Of a stretch of DNA of 64,000 nucleotides, positions 50,820 to 61,490 are shown in pieces. Position 1 is the first letter of the stretch. Every line of letters starts with the position of its first letter. The translations under genes were made by a program, and so were the position numbers. The stretch spans positions 1,240,001 through 1,304,000 of the forward strand of contig CM031562.1 of NCBI GenBank assembly GCA_018466975.1. Direction: 5' to 3'. Source of the DNA: Sparassis latifolia. Lineage: Eukaryota; Basidiomycota; Agaricomycetes; Polyporales; Sparassidaceae. Under the pieces are notes generated by a model. It was not told the DNA's origin. It was given only the letters and a program-made list of their open reading frames with translations, and ran no database searches.

Positions 50820-51355
50820 CAGCAAGACTGTAAGGTGCTGGAACGTACCACTCACCCAGGGATCACCAAGTTTGTACCACCAGGCCTCCATAGAGCTCCC
50901 CGCCGGCCCAACCTGACGATCCCATTTCCACCAGTAGTCGGGTGAATCCTCGAGTAGGTTCTTAGGACGAGGAACGAGGGTGGTGGGGTGTGGAATCGCC
51001 TTGACGTCAATGCTGATGGGGCGCAGAACTTCGCGATTGAAAGTGCAGACGGTGAGGACACTGGCGATAACTCCGCCATGGTCAATATGGTCAGCATGAC
51101 CCGCCAACGCGAGGTCGCCACAGATACCCCTGACGGCGAACTGCACAGGACTCAGCAGGGTCAGGCGATATCAGCAAGAAAGGCGCACCATCTCCGGCGC
51201 AAGCCTTCCTCCCAACGGACCTTGGTGAAGTGATCTGGGTCAGGCTCCAGTGCCAGAACAGCTTCTTGGATCCTCCAAGTGTAGACTTCCAACTGCAACC
51301 TCCCTCTGGAGAACAGGCAGGGGCGCGCATCTGATGTTGAAGACTGGGCAGACAT
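50820..51355 (-). CDS. Hypothetical protein in KDZ element 2
   Basis: I do not recognise this protein. The 5' exon (51,355-51,165) starts MSAQSSTSDARP and encodes a helical piece (VYTWRIQEAVLALEPDPDHF). A second exon encodes a coherent segment (GGVIASVLTVCTFNREVLRP, then SPDYWWKWDRQVG and WWYKLGDPW) ending at a GTGAGT donor near 50,860. The exon join is not resolved: simple GT-AG choices do not keep this frame. A short last exon should lie near 50,650-50,800. It is transcribed in the same direction as the transposase and lies downstream of it. Confidence 0.4.
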
Positions 51356-51568
51356 GACGGTGAGTGGATGAGCCGAGGTTGATATCTGATCGACCTTATC
51401 TGATGTCTGATGTCATGCGATTGGAGAGCACATGCCGAGATGAAGCCCTCAGGCGAGGATGGAGGTCACTTCGCCAAATGTGATATTGGTGAGTAGGAAT
51501 TACATACATGACGATCACTACATCGATATAGCAAACATGAATATGCGTACACCCCAGTGAACCCTGAC

Positions 51569-54500
51569 TCAAAGCACATTTTCATTGCCCGCCCTTTCGT
51601 CCTCAATGTCCAGGGCGAGGATGTGGCTGAAGGCGTCAGTGGCGTGGCTGGCGAAGGTCCGCCACATACTCACTTGCCTGGCGGCATAGCAAACATGACC
51701 CCGCCAGGAAGGATCCGTCATCTCGAGCCAGTGAGCCCATCGTTCCGCATTCCGCTTGAAGGTGGCTATGGTCCAGGCCATTTCGGAGTGGACCAAGACA
51801 CGCTCCTCCCTCCATCTCTCATATCGAGCTCTGGCACGCAGCCAATTCACTCTATAGACTGGAGGGTAAATTAGCAGGAGGCCTAGAGATTGATCGGACA
51901 ATTACGAACACTCGTCCATCCATTCTGATGAACCTCGATCTCCAGCGACATCCATGGTCCAGAACCAAGCCAGGTTGACATTCCTGAGCCCGGAGGTGCT
52001 AGCCTCGATGACGGCAGTCTTCACGTGCAGGTCCTTCTTATCCAAAGGGCGATAGAGGGCCAAGTCTTCATCGGTGGCGCCCAAGTGCATAATGGCGCGT
52101 CGGTTGGCGGAATAGAGCCTGGCGCAGGCCAAGACGGTCTGATCGGCAGCATGAACCTCCGCCTGTGCACGGGTCATGGTTCTGACGCTGTTGGCGGGAC
52201 GAACCCTCTTGCGGTAGAGGTAAGACTTCAGTCCAAGTGCCATGCGAAGCTCGTGGAGGATGTCATTCATCAGGCCTTTGCGCAACTCCAACTCTTGGGC
52301 CGCCAGGGTCTGGAGCCCGTTGGCGACGGCGGCCACGAATCTGATCTGCGAAGGTAAATTCAAGGAAGCTCGCTCGGGAGGAATCGCATCCTCACCATAC
52401 TCAGTGTCCTCCGGGTGTATTTGAAAAGGATTCTCATCCAAGGAATCCCAGAGCGCACCATCATCACGATCTTCCATGGCGGGAACGTCCTCCAACCTTC
52501 CCATGAACTTCTCAGAGCGACGTTGGAATGTGAGAATGCTGACTTCGAGGCGCTGACGGCGCTCGAGAGTCTTGAGGTCCTCCGCCATGCTCGGATTTTG
52601 ACCCGCCTTGCGGATATCATTTGCAAGCTTAAGCCTGAAGGCCGTCAGAGCTGTATTTTTGTTAAGATGAGGCAAACTCACTGTGCTTCTTGAATTTTGA
52701 GGCCAGTCGACAACCATCTGGTGGTGCCCTTCTCCAAGCCTTTGGCGGACTCCTCGCCCGCCAGTCTGAGTTGGGTGAGGTCTTTACCCGGGGCTTGCAT
52801 TCACGTCAACTACATGCCACACGACGATGGAAGGATACTCACCCTTCATGAGCTGGACATCGAAGGTGTCCATGATCTTCGGATCATTTTGGCGAGCCTC
52901 CATAGCGTCGTCGTACTCCTTCTGCCATGCCTCAAGGACATCCTCATCTGTGGATGCAGATAAAGCTTCAAAGGACTCCTTGCTTCGTGGGAAGCCCAGG
53001 AGCACGCGTTTTCACTTTGTCATCAAGGTTGGCACTATAGGCAGCATAAGGCAGGTGGCAAATAGGGAAGGAGGAACCAGGCTCACCCATGTGAGTCATC
53101 TTCTTCCAGTTGGAGTCATTCATGTGATCGTCAAGGACTTCTTGGCGGTGAGCTCGGGTCATGCCCCTGGTACTGCCTGAGACCTCATTTGTCGGCGCCC
53201 ACAGGGTCTCGATGACCTCGCCATCGACCATACCAGCGCCAACTATAAAGTTGGGCGAGAACCGTTGGAAGCAGCAATCTTGGTGTCCGTGCACATGAAA
53301 CAAGCCGATGCCTTGGTCTACCTTGAGCTCGAAGGGCATCCTCAGATAGGCGCTGTGGCGGAAACGTTTGCAGACATGGACGCCATACTGGCACATGATG
53401 TCGTACATGACGAGGATGAGGGTGATACCGGTGAGGGTCAGGAGCGCATTGCTGAGAGAGTAATCCATATTCATTTGTCTGCAGAGGGTGCGTCGGTGAG
53501 AATGAATCATGACAAGAGACATATGCGAACCTTTCTCCCTTCTGGAAATCGACGACAGTATGAGGGACGAAGAAACCATGTCTGGCGCAAGCAGTGGCCC
53601 CGATTCCTGTGGCGTCGAGGTTGGCGCGATCCACATTGGCCTGATTGACAGCGCGGTGCTCATGACAAGTGGAGCGCTGGTGGGCTTAGGAGTCAAGGGC
53701 AGAAGAAGAACGTGCAGCCAGACACGCACCTGATGCGACTCCATGGCCACCGCCAGATGAGCCTTGTAATCCTCTTGGCCGACCATGAATGCCTGGCCGT
53801 CACTGAGGGCGACGTCCTCCTCGGGGTGCTTCATCTTCATGTGCTCTGCACTGAAATTGCCATCCATGACAAAGCCGCGTTTGAACTTCCACTGCACTGG
53901 ATCCGCTTGCCAATCGAAAGGCAGGTTGAGCCCAGGCTGGGGACAGGCGGGACAAAAGATGGCGAGGCCACCCTTCTCCACAGGACGGAGGGCATCGTGT
54001 GAGAAGCCGTGCCACTTGCGATATTTGAATTGGCGCCATTGGCGGGACACCCGCATCAGCTCACGATAACGGTCCTGGCGAGGAACTGGCATGAACGGTT
54101 GGGCCATGGGAATGCATGTGAACACTTACAGGAACGGTGCCAGGGAAGGCATTGCTCGTGACCCGTTTGAGCTTGCTGTAGTAGTTCAATGCCGCCGTCT
54201 TGCACTCTTTGTTCTCCAGAAGGAAATCGTCGAGGACGGCGAATGTGAAGGCGGTATGGGGATCCTTGACGGTACCAGGGTAAAGTCCCATTTGAAGAAG
54301 CTGCATGTCACGCTCCACTGCCATCTCACACTGGCACCAGTCAACGCCGATATGGTGAACGCCAGAGATGTCGACAATGACTATGATCCGATTCCCGTAA
54401 CTATCACGGCGAGGTGGCCGAGAGCACCGTGGCACATCTTCCTCCCAAGTGGGATCGGAGCATCGCCGGTTTGCCTTGCTTCACCGTCAAGGGTGCCTGC

Positions 54501-55255
54501 CAGAGGTGCAAAGTTGAATGGGACTCGCCATCATCTGAGACCTCGCCATCATGTGCATTTAGGTCTTCATTGGAGGCATTCCAGAAATTGGACCCCGGGG
54601 CCACCACCGGCGCAGGGTTGTTATGTGCTGTGAAGGCGCCCAGAGGGCAGGGATCTCCGCCATGCCCCAAATGGATGCAGACGCCAACCCGATACAGTGA
54701 TGCCGGCTCAAAATACTGACTCCTGCCAATGCTCTATCCGATGGAAAGGAGCACGCTGATGGCCGCTACGACAGCAGTCGGTACAGGTGAGCGGTCTGCC
54801 CATACAGTCCAGGCATCGCCACCGCCCTCGCCAACCTTGCATTCCGCACAGTTTCTGGGCTCAGGCGGGGCTTCCATCTCGACAATGGCATGAAGATAGT
54901 CATCACGGTGGGGTATCCAGTCCCTCATGAAGTCATTCTGGGTCTATCGCGCATGGTCAGACTGTCAGATGGTCATGGCGGGAGTGCCCACCTTTGTCTT
55001 CCGAGCCACCGGATCCAGCTGAATCGGCACACCTATGTTGCCCAGGACGTCGCCATCATCCAAGTTAAACAAGGAGCCTGAAGCTGGAGCCTTCGATGGA
55101 CTTTTGGAAGGCGATGGCACGTTTGAACCCGTGGGCATGGGCAAAGGTACGTCCACATAGCGTACTCCCCTAGTGGTCTGCTTAGCTACCTTGGTCACAA
55201 ACTCAACCTCGTCATCCAGGTCTACAACGAGCCTGCTTTTGTTGCGTCTGCTCAT
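51569..55255 (-). CDS. KDZ transposase with CxC2-like cysteine cluster
   Basis: It starts at ATG 55,255 with MSRRNKSRLVVDLDDEVEF, a common start of this transposase group. A cysteine-cluster region follows (RNCAECK near 54,840; HLGHGGDPCPLGA near 54,660; VHHIGVDWCQC near 54,350). Next are RYRELMRVSRQWRQFKYRKW, ALFCPACPQPG and the RNase-H-fold core: FVMDGNFSAEHMKMK (Asp near 53,866), AVNQANVDATGIGATACARH, VVDFQKGER, MYDIMCQYGVHVCKRF (Asp near 53,402), GLFHVHGHQDCCFQRFSP, and GEVIETLWAPTNEVSGSTRGM (Glu near 53,217). C-terminal exons (52,717-51,902; 51,860-51,569) carry a long helical region. Many introns are present. No in-frame stop was found within the core, so it may be active. It belongs to a different KDZ lineage from element 1. 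Confidence 0.88.
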
Positions 55256-55784
55256 GGTTCAGGTCAGTGGGGAGTCGTATTCCAAGCCAATCGATGAGCA
55301 TTGTGTTTCTATCGCACAACACGTGCAAATCACACACGGTCTTGCTGCCCATCAGACTACTCATCAAAGTGGTTAAGAATGGCTGCAATGCCTGGGCCTT
55401 ATCACCTCGTGGTCTCTTTAGGCACCATATCAGCGTTATGCAGATAAGGATGCCATGTTGGTGAGAGGTCCGCCAATCGTATGTCGCCCTCAGTGCTAAC
55501 TTTGCCTTGACTCGGAGTAGCATAATGTTCAAAAGGGAAACGTGCACTTGCACCGCGCGCTCGCCAACACTGCCGCCATCTGCCCCACTAGCACTCACAA
55601 CTTCTCGACCGAATACATTTCGCCACCATCTCCGCCAACTTCGAGGTCTGCCAACCATACGCTGCCATCAGTGGTAACTACACCTTGAGCTGAACACTGT
55701 CGAGATGTGAAATGCGCACTCGTACCGCGCGCTCGCCAACCTTCAGCTAGGATTCGGAAATTTGTGACTCCATACATTTCGCCA

Positions 55785-57450
55785 TCACCTCCGCCAACTT
55801 TGTCCCGCCAATGAAGCTGCCATCGACAGTCTCCATCCCCTGCATAGTGTTCTCGTCTCCATCAGTCTTTGGCATGATGTCCCTCTAATAAGCGAGCCAG
55901 TTAGGACCTGTTCTGAGTTAGGAATGCAGACTCGGTGATGAACTGTGCACATGCCAATGTGTGAGGCGTAATATGAAGCTTGCATCCAGTGGGGCGCCGG
56001 AATGCCTAGCCTGTTCTGGACACCCTCTCGCATGAAGTATGCATAGACGAGCCTTTCGCCATCTGCTCGAGTGACGCCATGACGAATCGCCTTTCCACAG
56101 AAGGCTATGACAGTTCCAGGACTATAATCGATGGCGACACGCATGGCGGGGAACTTCAACCACGCGCAAGTGTAGTTGCCCAACGTCGCCAACAGGTCGT
56201 AGAACGTGTATCTTGTCTTGCTATCTCGGTGGAAAGGAGTTTCCCGGTTGGCGATCACCTGGAGCGCATTGAATGGCGACGACCAGTTCAGCGCCATCTC
56301 TCGCAATTCTGGGTCTTGCTGGATCAAACCCAAGCACTGGCATCCTGCGGCATATAGTGTTGGGTGAACGACGGCCAGGATGGCGCCCAGCAATGCGGAG
56401 GAGTCATGAATATCACGCAGCCAACTTCTTCCGCCCTCAAGCTTCAGGCTGGCGGAGGTCTCCAGCCTCCCAGACTCCATATGCTGCAAAGGCTGTCCAG
56501 ACGCAAGGCAAATGGCGTGGCGAGGAGACCCACCTCTCTTACTTGTTGGAACCAACCTGGCGAGAGACACAAGGAGCCCGCTGGGAATTGGGCACACTCC
56601 TCAGGAGGCAAGAAGTACAACGGGTTGTGTCGCCAACTGGCGGTGGTGCTGGAAGGCTTACTGGCTGCTATTGCTGGGTGTAGGGCCCTGGTCGCTTGGA
56701 GCATCTTCGTCTGACAAATTTGTCAGATCACAGCGCAAGGCTGGGCAAGCCACTCACCTGGCGGTCTGGTATCAACACTCTTGGAAGTATCCAAGCCAAG
56801 ATGCGTCCGTGCATGTCCACGAGGGTGGCGGGCTGGTCTATGCGTATTTCGCTCTCACCAAATGGAGGAGGCCACTCCGCTCCAGTTCTGCCTCGAGGAC
56901 TTCATTCTGCCCCGTGGGCTGAATCGAAGGCTGTCGCAATATCTATCAATGTCCCACTGCAGCCTTACTATTACAATGGCGTGATCAGTGTGATCAGACC
57001 TGCGGCAAGACTAATGACTACCAGGATTACGGATGGCCTTCACAAGAGCATCTGCAATGCCATTGCACTCCAATAGGAGGGCGGATGGCATGGACGGAGG
57101 CACTTCTATAGATGGCGCAGAATGGGCTGCATGAGTGGCCAGATGGAGCTTTCAGCGGAACATGAGCTCCAAGACTCCTGCTATCTGATCGGTCAGTGGC
57201 ATGGGTGACAGATTGCTCATCTTGATACTGTCTGCCAATCAATGGGACGATTACAGCATGCATCGGTTGAAGGAACGCACAGGTGTATGGCGGGCTCAGG
57301 CGGTTGGCTTGCAGATGCAGGGGAGAATGTAGGAGGGGCCAGAATGGCAAAGAACAGTATGCATTCATCTGCCTGCATATTGCTTGCAAGCACGTCCCTT
57401 GCACATCTCACATGTTCATCATGCCGCCGAGCCAGACTTGATGCCGCCAT
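55785..57450 (-). CDS. TET/JBP-family 2-oxoglutarate/Fe(II) dioxygenase
   Basis: Exons on the minus strand include one ending near 56,770 ([18 protein letters not shown] then LIPDRQ|GTGAGT), one at about 56,716-56,565 ([32 protein letters not shown]) and a long one from about 56,490. The long exon holds the catalytic double-stranded beta-helix: [10 protein letters not shown] (His and Asp of the iron-binding HxD, codons 56,231-56,223), [29 protein letters not shown] (distal His at about 56,081), and [11 protein letters not shown] (Arg for 2-oxoglutarate at about 56,054). This is the arrangement of TET/JBP enzymes, which oxidise 5-methylcytosine or thymine in DNA; all three metal ligands and the Arg are present. 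It lies upstream of the transposase on the same strand. The 5' exons (57,450-56,840) are uncertain. Confidence 0.8.
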
Positions 57451-57899
57451 GCCGGATCACGGGCCGGGTGGTCCGCCATGTCTGGGCCCTTCGTCACCGC
57501 CATCTAATTGGCCGAGCCTAACTCCGAGGAAGCCCTTTATCCCACAGATTGGCATGCAGATGATCGCCAGATTGCCTCCGCCCAGCATTCGTGAGATGAA
57601 GTTGGCGTGGTGTGCTCTGCCATAGAAGCGGCATTCAACATTGCCTTTCACCAGGCATGAATGCTAGTGCATACCTACTACCACCTCCCGCCACTGCGAA
57701 AAATACACATACAATGCTTCAGCAGTCACCACACACCATGGCGAGGAGGGTAATTGGTGTAAGCCCAAATGGGCCATCAGCACGTGCATGTTGAGTTGTG
57801 GGCGGCCGACGAGGAAATGGACAGAGCGCTGCCCGTTGAACTATCGACCCCCTTCACTGTCCCAACACAAAAATCTCATCCTCGACATCGAGAAAGCAT

Positions 57900-60800
57900 G
57901 CCAGCGAGATTTGTAATTTTGACGGAGCATCAGCCCATACTCTCTGAGAAGCTGCGGTCTTATGACACGGCAGATGCCAAGGGACGCAAGACTCTGGTTC
58001 AGAGCTTGCGCCAGAAGCTGAAGACACAGTTTGTCGACACGTCAAATTATGACGACATCATTGTGGAAACTGTGAGCAGTGTTTCATGTCTGTGAGGTCC
58101 CCACTAACTCTCACTGCAGAAAATCTGAGAGTGGCTCAATAACCACGCCCGCCATGCGCAGGAGAAAGCGACGAAAAAGCGTATGCATGTTTCTGGCAAG
58201 CCCAATGCCTTCAAGGTGTGGGATGCACTGGAGAGGGACAAGGTGACTGAGGCCGCGCGAGCACTCGTGGCAGATAAGGGTTGCAATGTCTCCAAGGTGT
58301 GGAGAGTCGCACGGAGTGCCGAATGGGCAAAACTGTCCGAGGAGGAGCAGAAGGTGTATGAGGAAAAGGCGGAAAGTTGGCGCAATGGCACTCTGGATGA
58401 TAAGACGAAAATGAAGTGCGTACCTCCTGTCACGTAGCATAAGGCAAATCCTGACCTAAGACAGGCTGAGGGAGCAGCGAATGATGCAATATCTGAAGAA
58501 GTTTGCCAAGACTATGTGGGACACCATGGGCATTCGCATGGCATTCATGCTAGCATATCCGAAGGAAGCGGGGAGTCTGAAGGTAGAGATGTGAGCGTAG
58601 ACCGTCCGACTGTCGCCATCTGCTAACCCCCGAGTGAAGGGTGGAGGTCAACCACGCCATCACCAATGGAACTCCATTCGGGGCCTATCCTGGGTGGCTG
58701 CGTGCTTACCAGCCTCTAGCAAAGGTGTTCTCTGAGTGGGCCAAAGGCGAATACGGTAAGAAGACCTCAGTTGCATTGTCGCTGGCACACTGACCTGATT
58801 CCTTAGGTGTGACTGAGACTACGGTGACGGTGAAGAAGACACCTGCCGATTGCATGCGGGCCATGGACAAGATTCAGTTGACGGCCAACGGTTTTCCTCT
58901 GCTCCCGTCGGTGCCCGAAGGTATGGCGGAAGCGCCTCTCAAGGTGATGAAGGTACAAGTTCGAGACTTCATGAATCATCACTACGGTATGACACTCCCA
59001 CTCGGTGTTGAGAGATGCTGACCAGTTTACAGCATTGGCGAAGGGTGTTCGGAACTGCAAGTCGCCATGGACGAAGCTGAACAGCATAGACGACATCAAT
59101 GAGGTTATTCCAGCGGAGATGCTACCTGAGAACTTCCAGTGGATCGATCCTCAAAGATGACAAGTGTTCCCGTTCGTGCCCTCCTCGACCACTGGCGGGC
59201 ACGCCAAGAGGAACATGGACCTGAGCAGACCATGCGATTCACCCAGTACTTCGACAAGGATGGCGAAGCTGCTCCCGCCAAGTATGATCCTCTTCCACCA
59301 CTTGACGGATCAGCACAGGCATTAGAAGAAGGATCTGAACATGAGGTCCAAGAAGCACTCACACCTAAGAAGGCGGGGAAGGCGAAGAAGAAGGGTAAAC
59401 CTGTGCGCAAGGTCACGGGAAAGGCGGCATCGAAGGCGACAAAGGGCAAAGCGGCCCCTGGCGGAGCCAAAGGCGGTGGGCGTAAACGCAAGACGAAAGA
59501 TGCATACGACTCGGAAGATGATGCCAGAAGCAGCCAAGACTCTGATCGGAGTTCGCCAGATATACCCAGCATGGCTTCCGAAGAAGATACGGCCAGCGAT
59601 GAAGATTCAGGGGATGGCGAGAGCGTGATTGCGAATAAAGTGAAGGGCAAGGCAGTCGCCACCACCAATGGACGTAAGGCTAACAATGGTGGTGCACCTC
59701 AAGCGAGTGGTAGCGGCGGTGCCAAGACGAAGGCAAAGCGAGGTCTCCAAGACCTTCCTCTGGGCGAACTGCACAGATTTGACACAGAGGAGACCGATGA
59801 AGCATGGAGTGAACTGGAGCCCAGTACAAAGGAGCTCAGGCTTGAGCTTCAAGGCCGAGCCCCGCGTCTCACTGGCGGGAGTACTGTGGGGAGTACTGTG
59901 CCCCACCTCGTGAAAAGGAGAGACGTGTTTCTCGCCACCCTTTCCGTCGAACCGCGATACCAGGATATGCTGAAGGAAGTCAAGATTGCGACTGTGGTGA
60001 GCTCCTTTCGTGGGGATTCATAGCCACTATTGATCATCCATCATATAGCCCCAGGTGTATCGTTTCGCCAGGTATGATCCGATTCCCTGGAGCGAATGGT
60101 CGTATGGCCAGCGCTACCTCCCGCCGTCATTTCATGCGGTGGACAACTTTGACATCGTCGAGAACTGGTTGGGCGACAAACCATGGCTGACAAAATATCG
60201 GTTCTTACATCCACAGGGCGCACAACAATCTGCACTCGTGATTGGTATGGCGCTGAGGACCTCACACGATCTCAGTTCATTGAGGAGGGCGAACCGACCA
60301 ACCTTCCCGACTATGTGGTGAACTCGGCGATCTCATTTGACACAGTAGAGCAGCTGCTTCGCTGTTGCGAGATCATTACCTTGGACATGGTGGAAGGGAA
60401 CGTCACCCATGCCATGGTGAAGCCAGTGAGCAAGCCTGCCATACGCGGTGCCCCACAAGGTGGCGATGGCCTTGGGGGCCAGGAGGAGCAGGAAGGTGAT
60501 GCCTCTGCAAGAACTCACGATGGCGCTGCTACTGCTGCCAAAGTTCACAAGGCTCACCAGCCTGCCCCCATGGCTGACAAACCAATCATTCCAAGTGGAG
60601 GAGACGAAGGGCCGAGCCAGGAGACCAGTGGTGGGGCCTCTGACGATGGCGAAGAGGACGATGCACACTTGTCCGTACCTAGCAGTGGTGCTGAACGACC
60701 GCCACCGCCTCCGTTTATACCTAAGACGAGGAAGGCCGCAGCCACGGAAGACCGTCCGTCAGGTCAAGCCAAAGCGCTCCAGGGAAGGTCGATCACCGAT

Positions 60801-61261
60801 GCCCTTCAGAGTAATATCCCCGGCAGGATCACTCGCAGTCAGCGTCAAGCGATGGATGAGTCGCCCGCCAAGAATACCCGCAGTCAGCATCCACTAGGAG
60901 CTGTGAAAGATTTGAAGAAGCTTCCTGATCCAAAGCGGAACGTCAACCAGCACGTCCCGAGCCCGATGGCGAAGACAGCTCTGGCGAAGACAATCCGCCA
61001 CCTCGGAAGCGTGGACGTGGTACTCGGGACGAGTTGGTAGTGGCCTCGCCGAGGAAGAAGAATGCGAGGGCCGAGGACTCGGATGATGGTGACAAGCCTC
61101 CCGCAAAGCGAAGACGAGCTCTGCCTCAGACCCCGGAGGTCAAGGACAAGGGAGAAACCAAGCTGAAGCCGGTCCGTCTGGGGAAAGCAGCCGCCAAAGT
61201 GAAAGAGAGTGGCCAAGTTGGCGCAGGTCGCAAGACCCGCAGTGGCGGCACCAGACCTTGA
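57900..61261 (+). CDS. HMG-like basic protein of KDZ element 2
   Basis: The first exon (from about 57,900) is MPARFVILTEHQPILSEKL. The next (from about 58,121) encodes WLNNHARHAQEKATKKR, then an HMG-box-like block (NAFKVWDALERDKV, KVWRVARSAEWAKLSEEEQK, VYEEKAESWRNG). Further exons join in frame (KMK|LREQRMMQYLKKF; GAYPGWLRAYQPLAK). The long 59,139-60,023 exon and the 60,183-61,261 region are Lys/Ala/Gly- and acidic-rich with several basic RKTR/KRKTK motifs, suggesting a chromatin protein. With the strongest acceptor at 58,120 a TGA interrupts KI*EWLNN; using the weaker acceptor nine bases on (GAGAG) avoids it. It is divergently transcribed from the TET/JBP gene, sharing an upstream region of about 450 bp. 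Confidence 0.6.
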
Positions 61262-61490
61262 CAATATAACTCCAGTTCAAAGTAGACTCGTAGGCTTCCA
61301 CATTGTTTAATGTGACCCATAGATCTACATAGGTAAAGCCATGGAGATGGTGGCAATGGCGAGGGGAGTTGGCGAGAACTTCAGCAGGCATTCAGTTGAC
61401 TTGGAGTGGCAGTGGCGAATCGAGTGCATGGAGATTCCATGCTAGGTTAAAAAGCATGTATATCAATACTCTAATGACTACACATTGTGG
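61262..61490. other. Convergent spacer
   Basis: This is a short interval between the HMG-like gene and the opposing coiled-coil gene. It contains several TGGCGA words and no gene. Confidence 0.4.

Noticed and set aside
55212..55658. 148-codon minus-strand frame between the KDZ transposase and TET/JBP gene
   Set aside because: No domain or splice support, and it overlaps the transposase N-terminus in another frame; treated as spacer.
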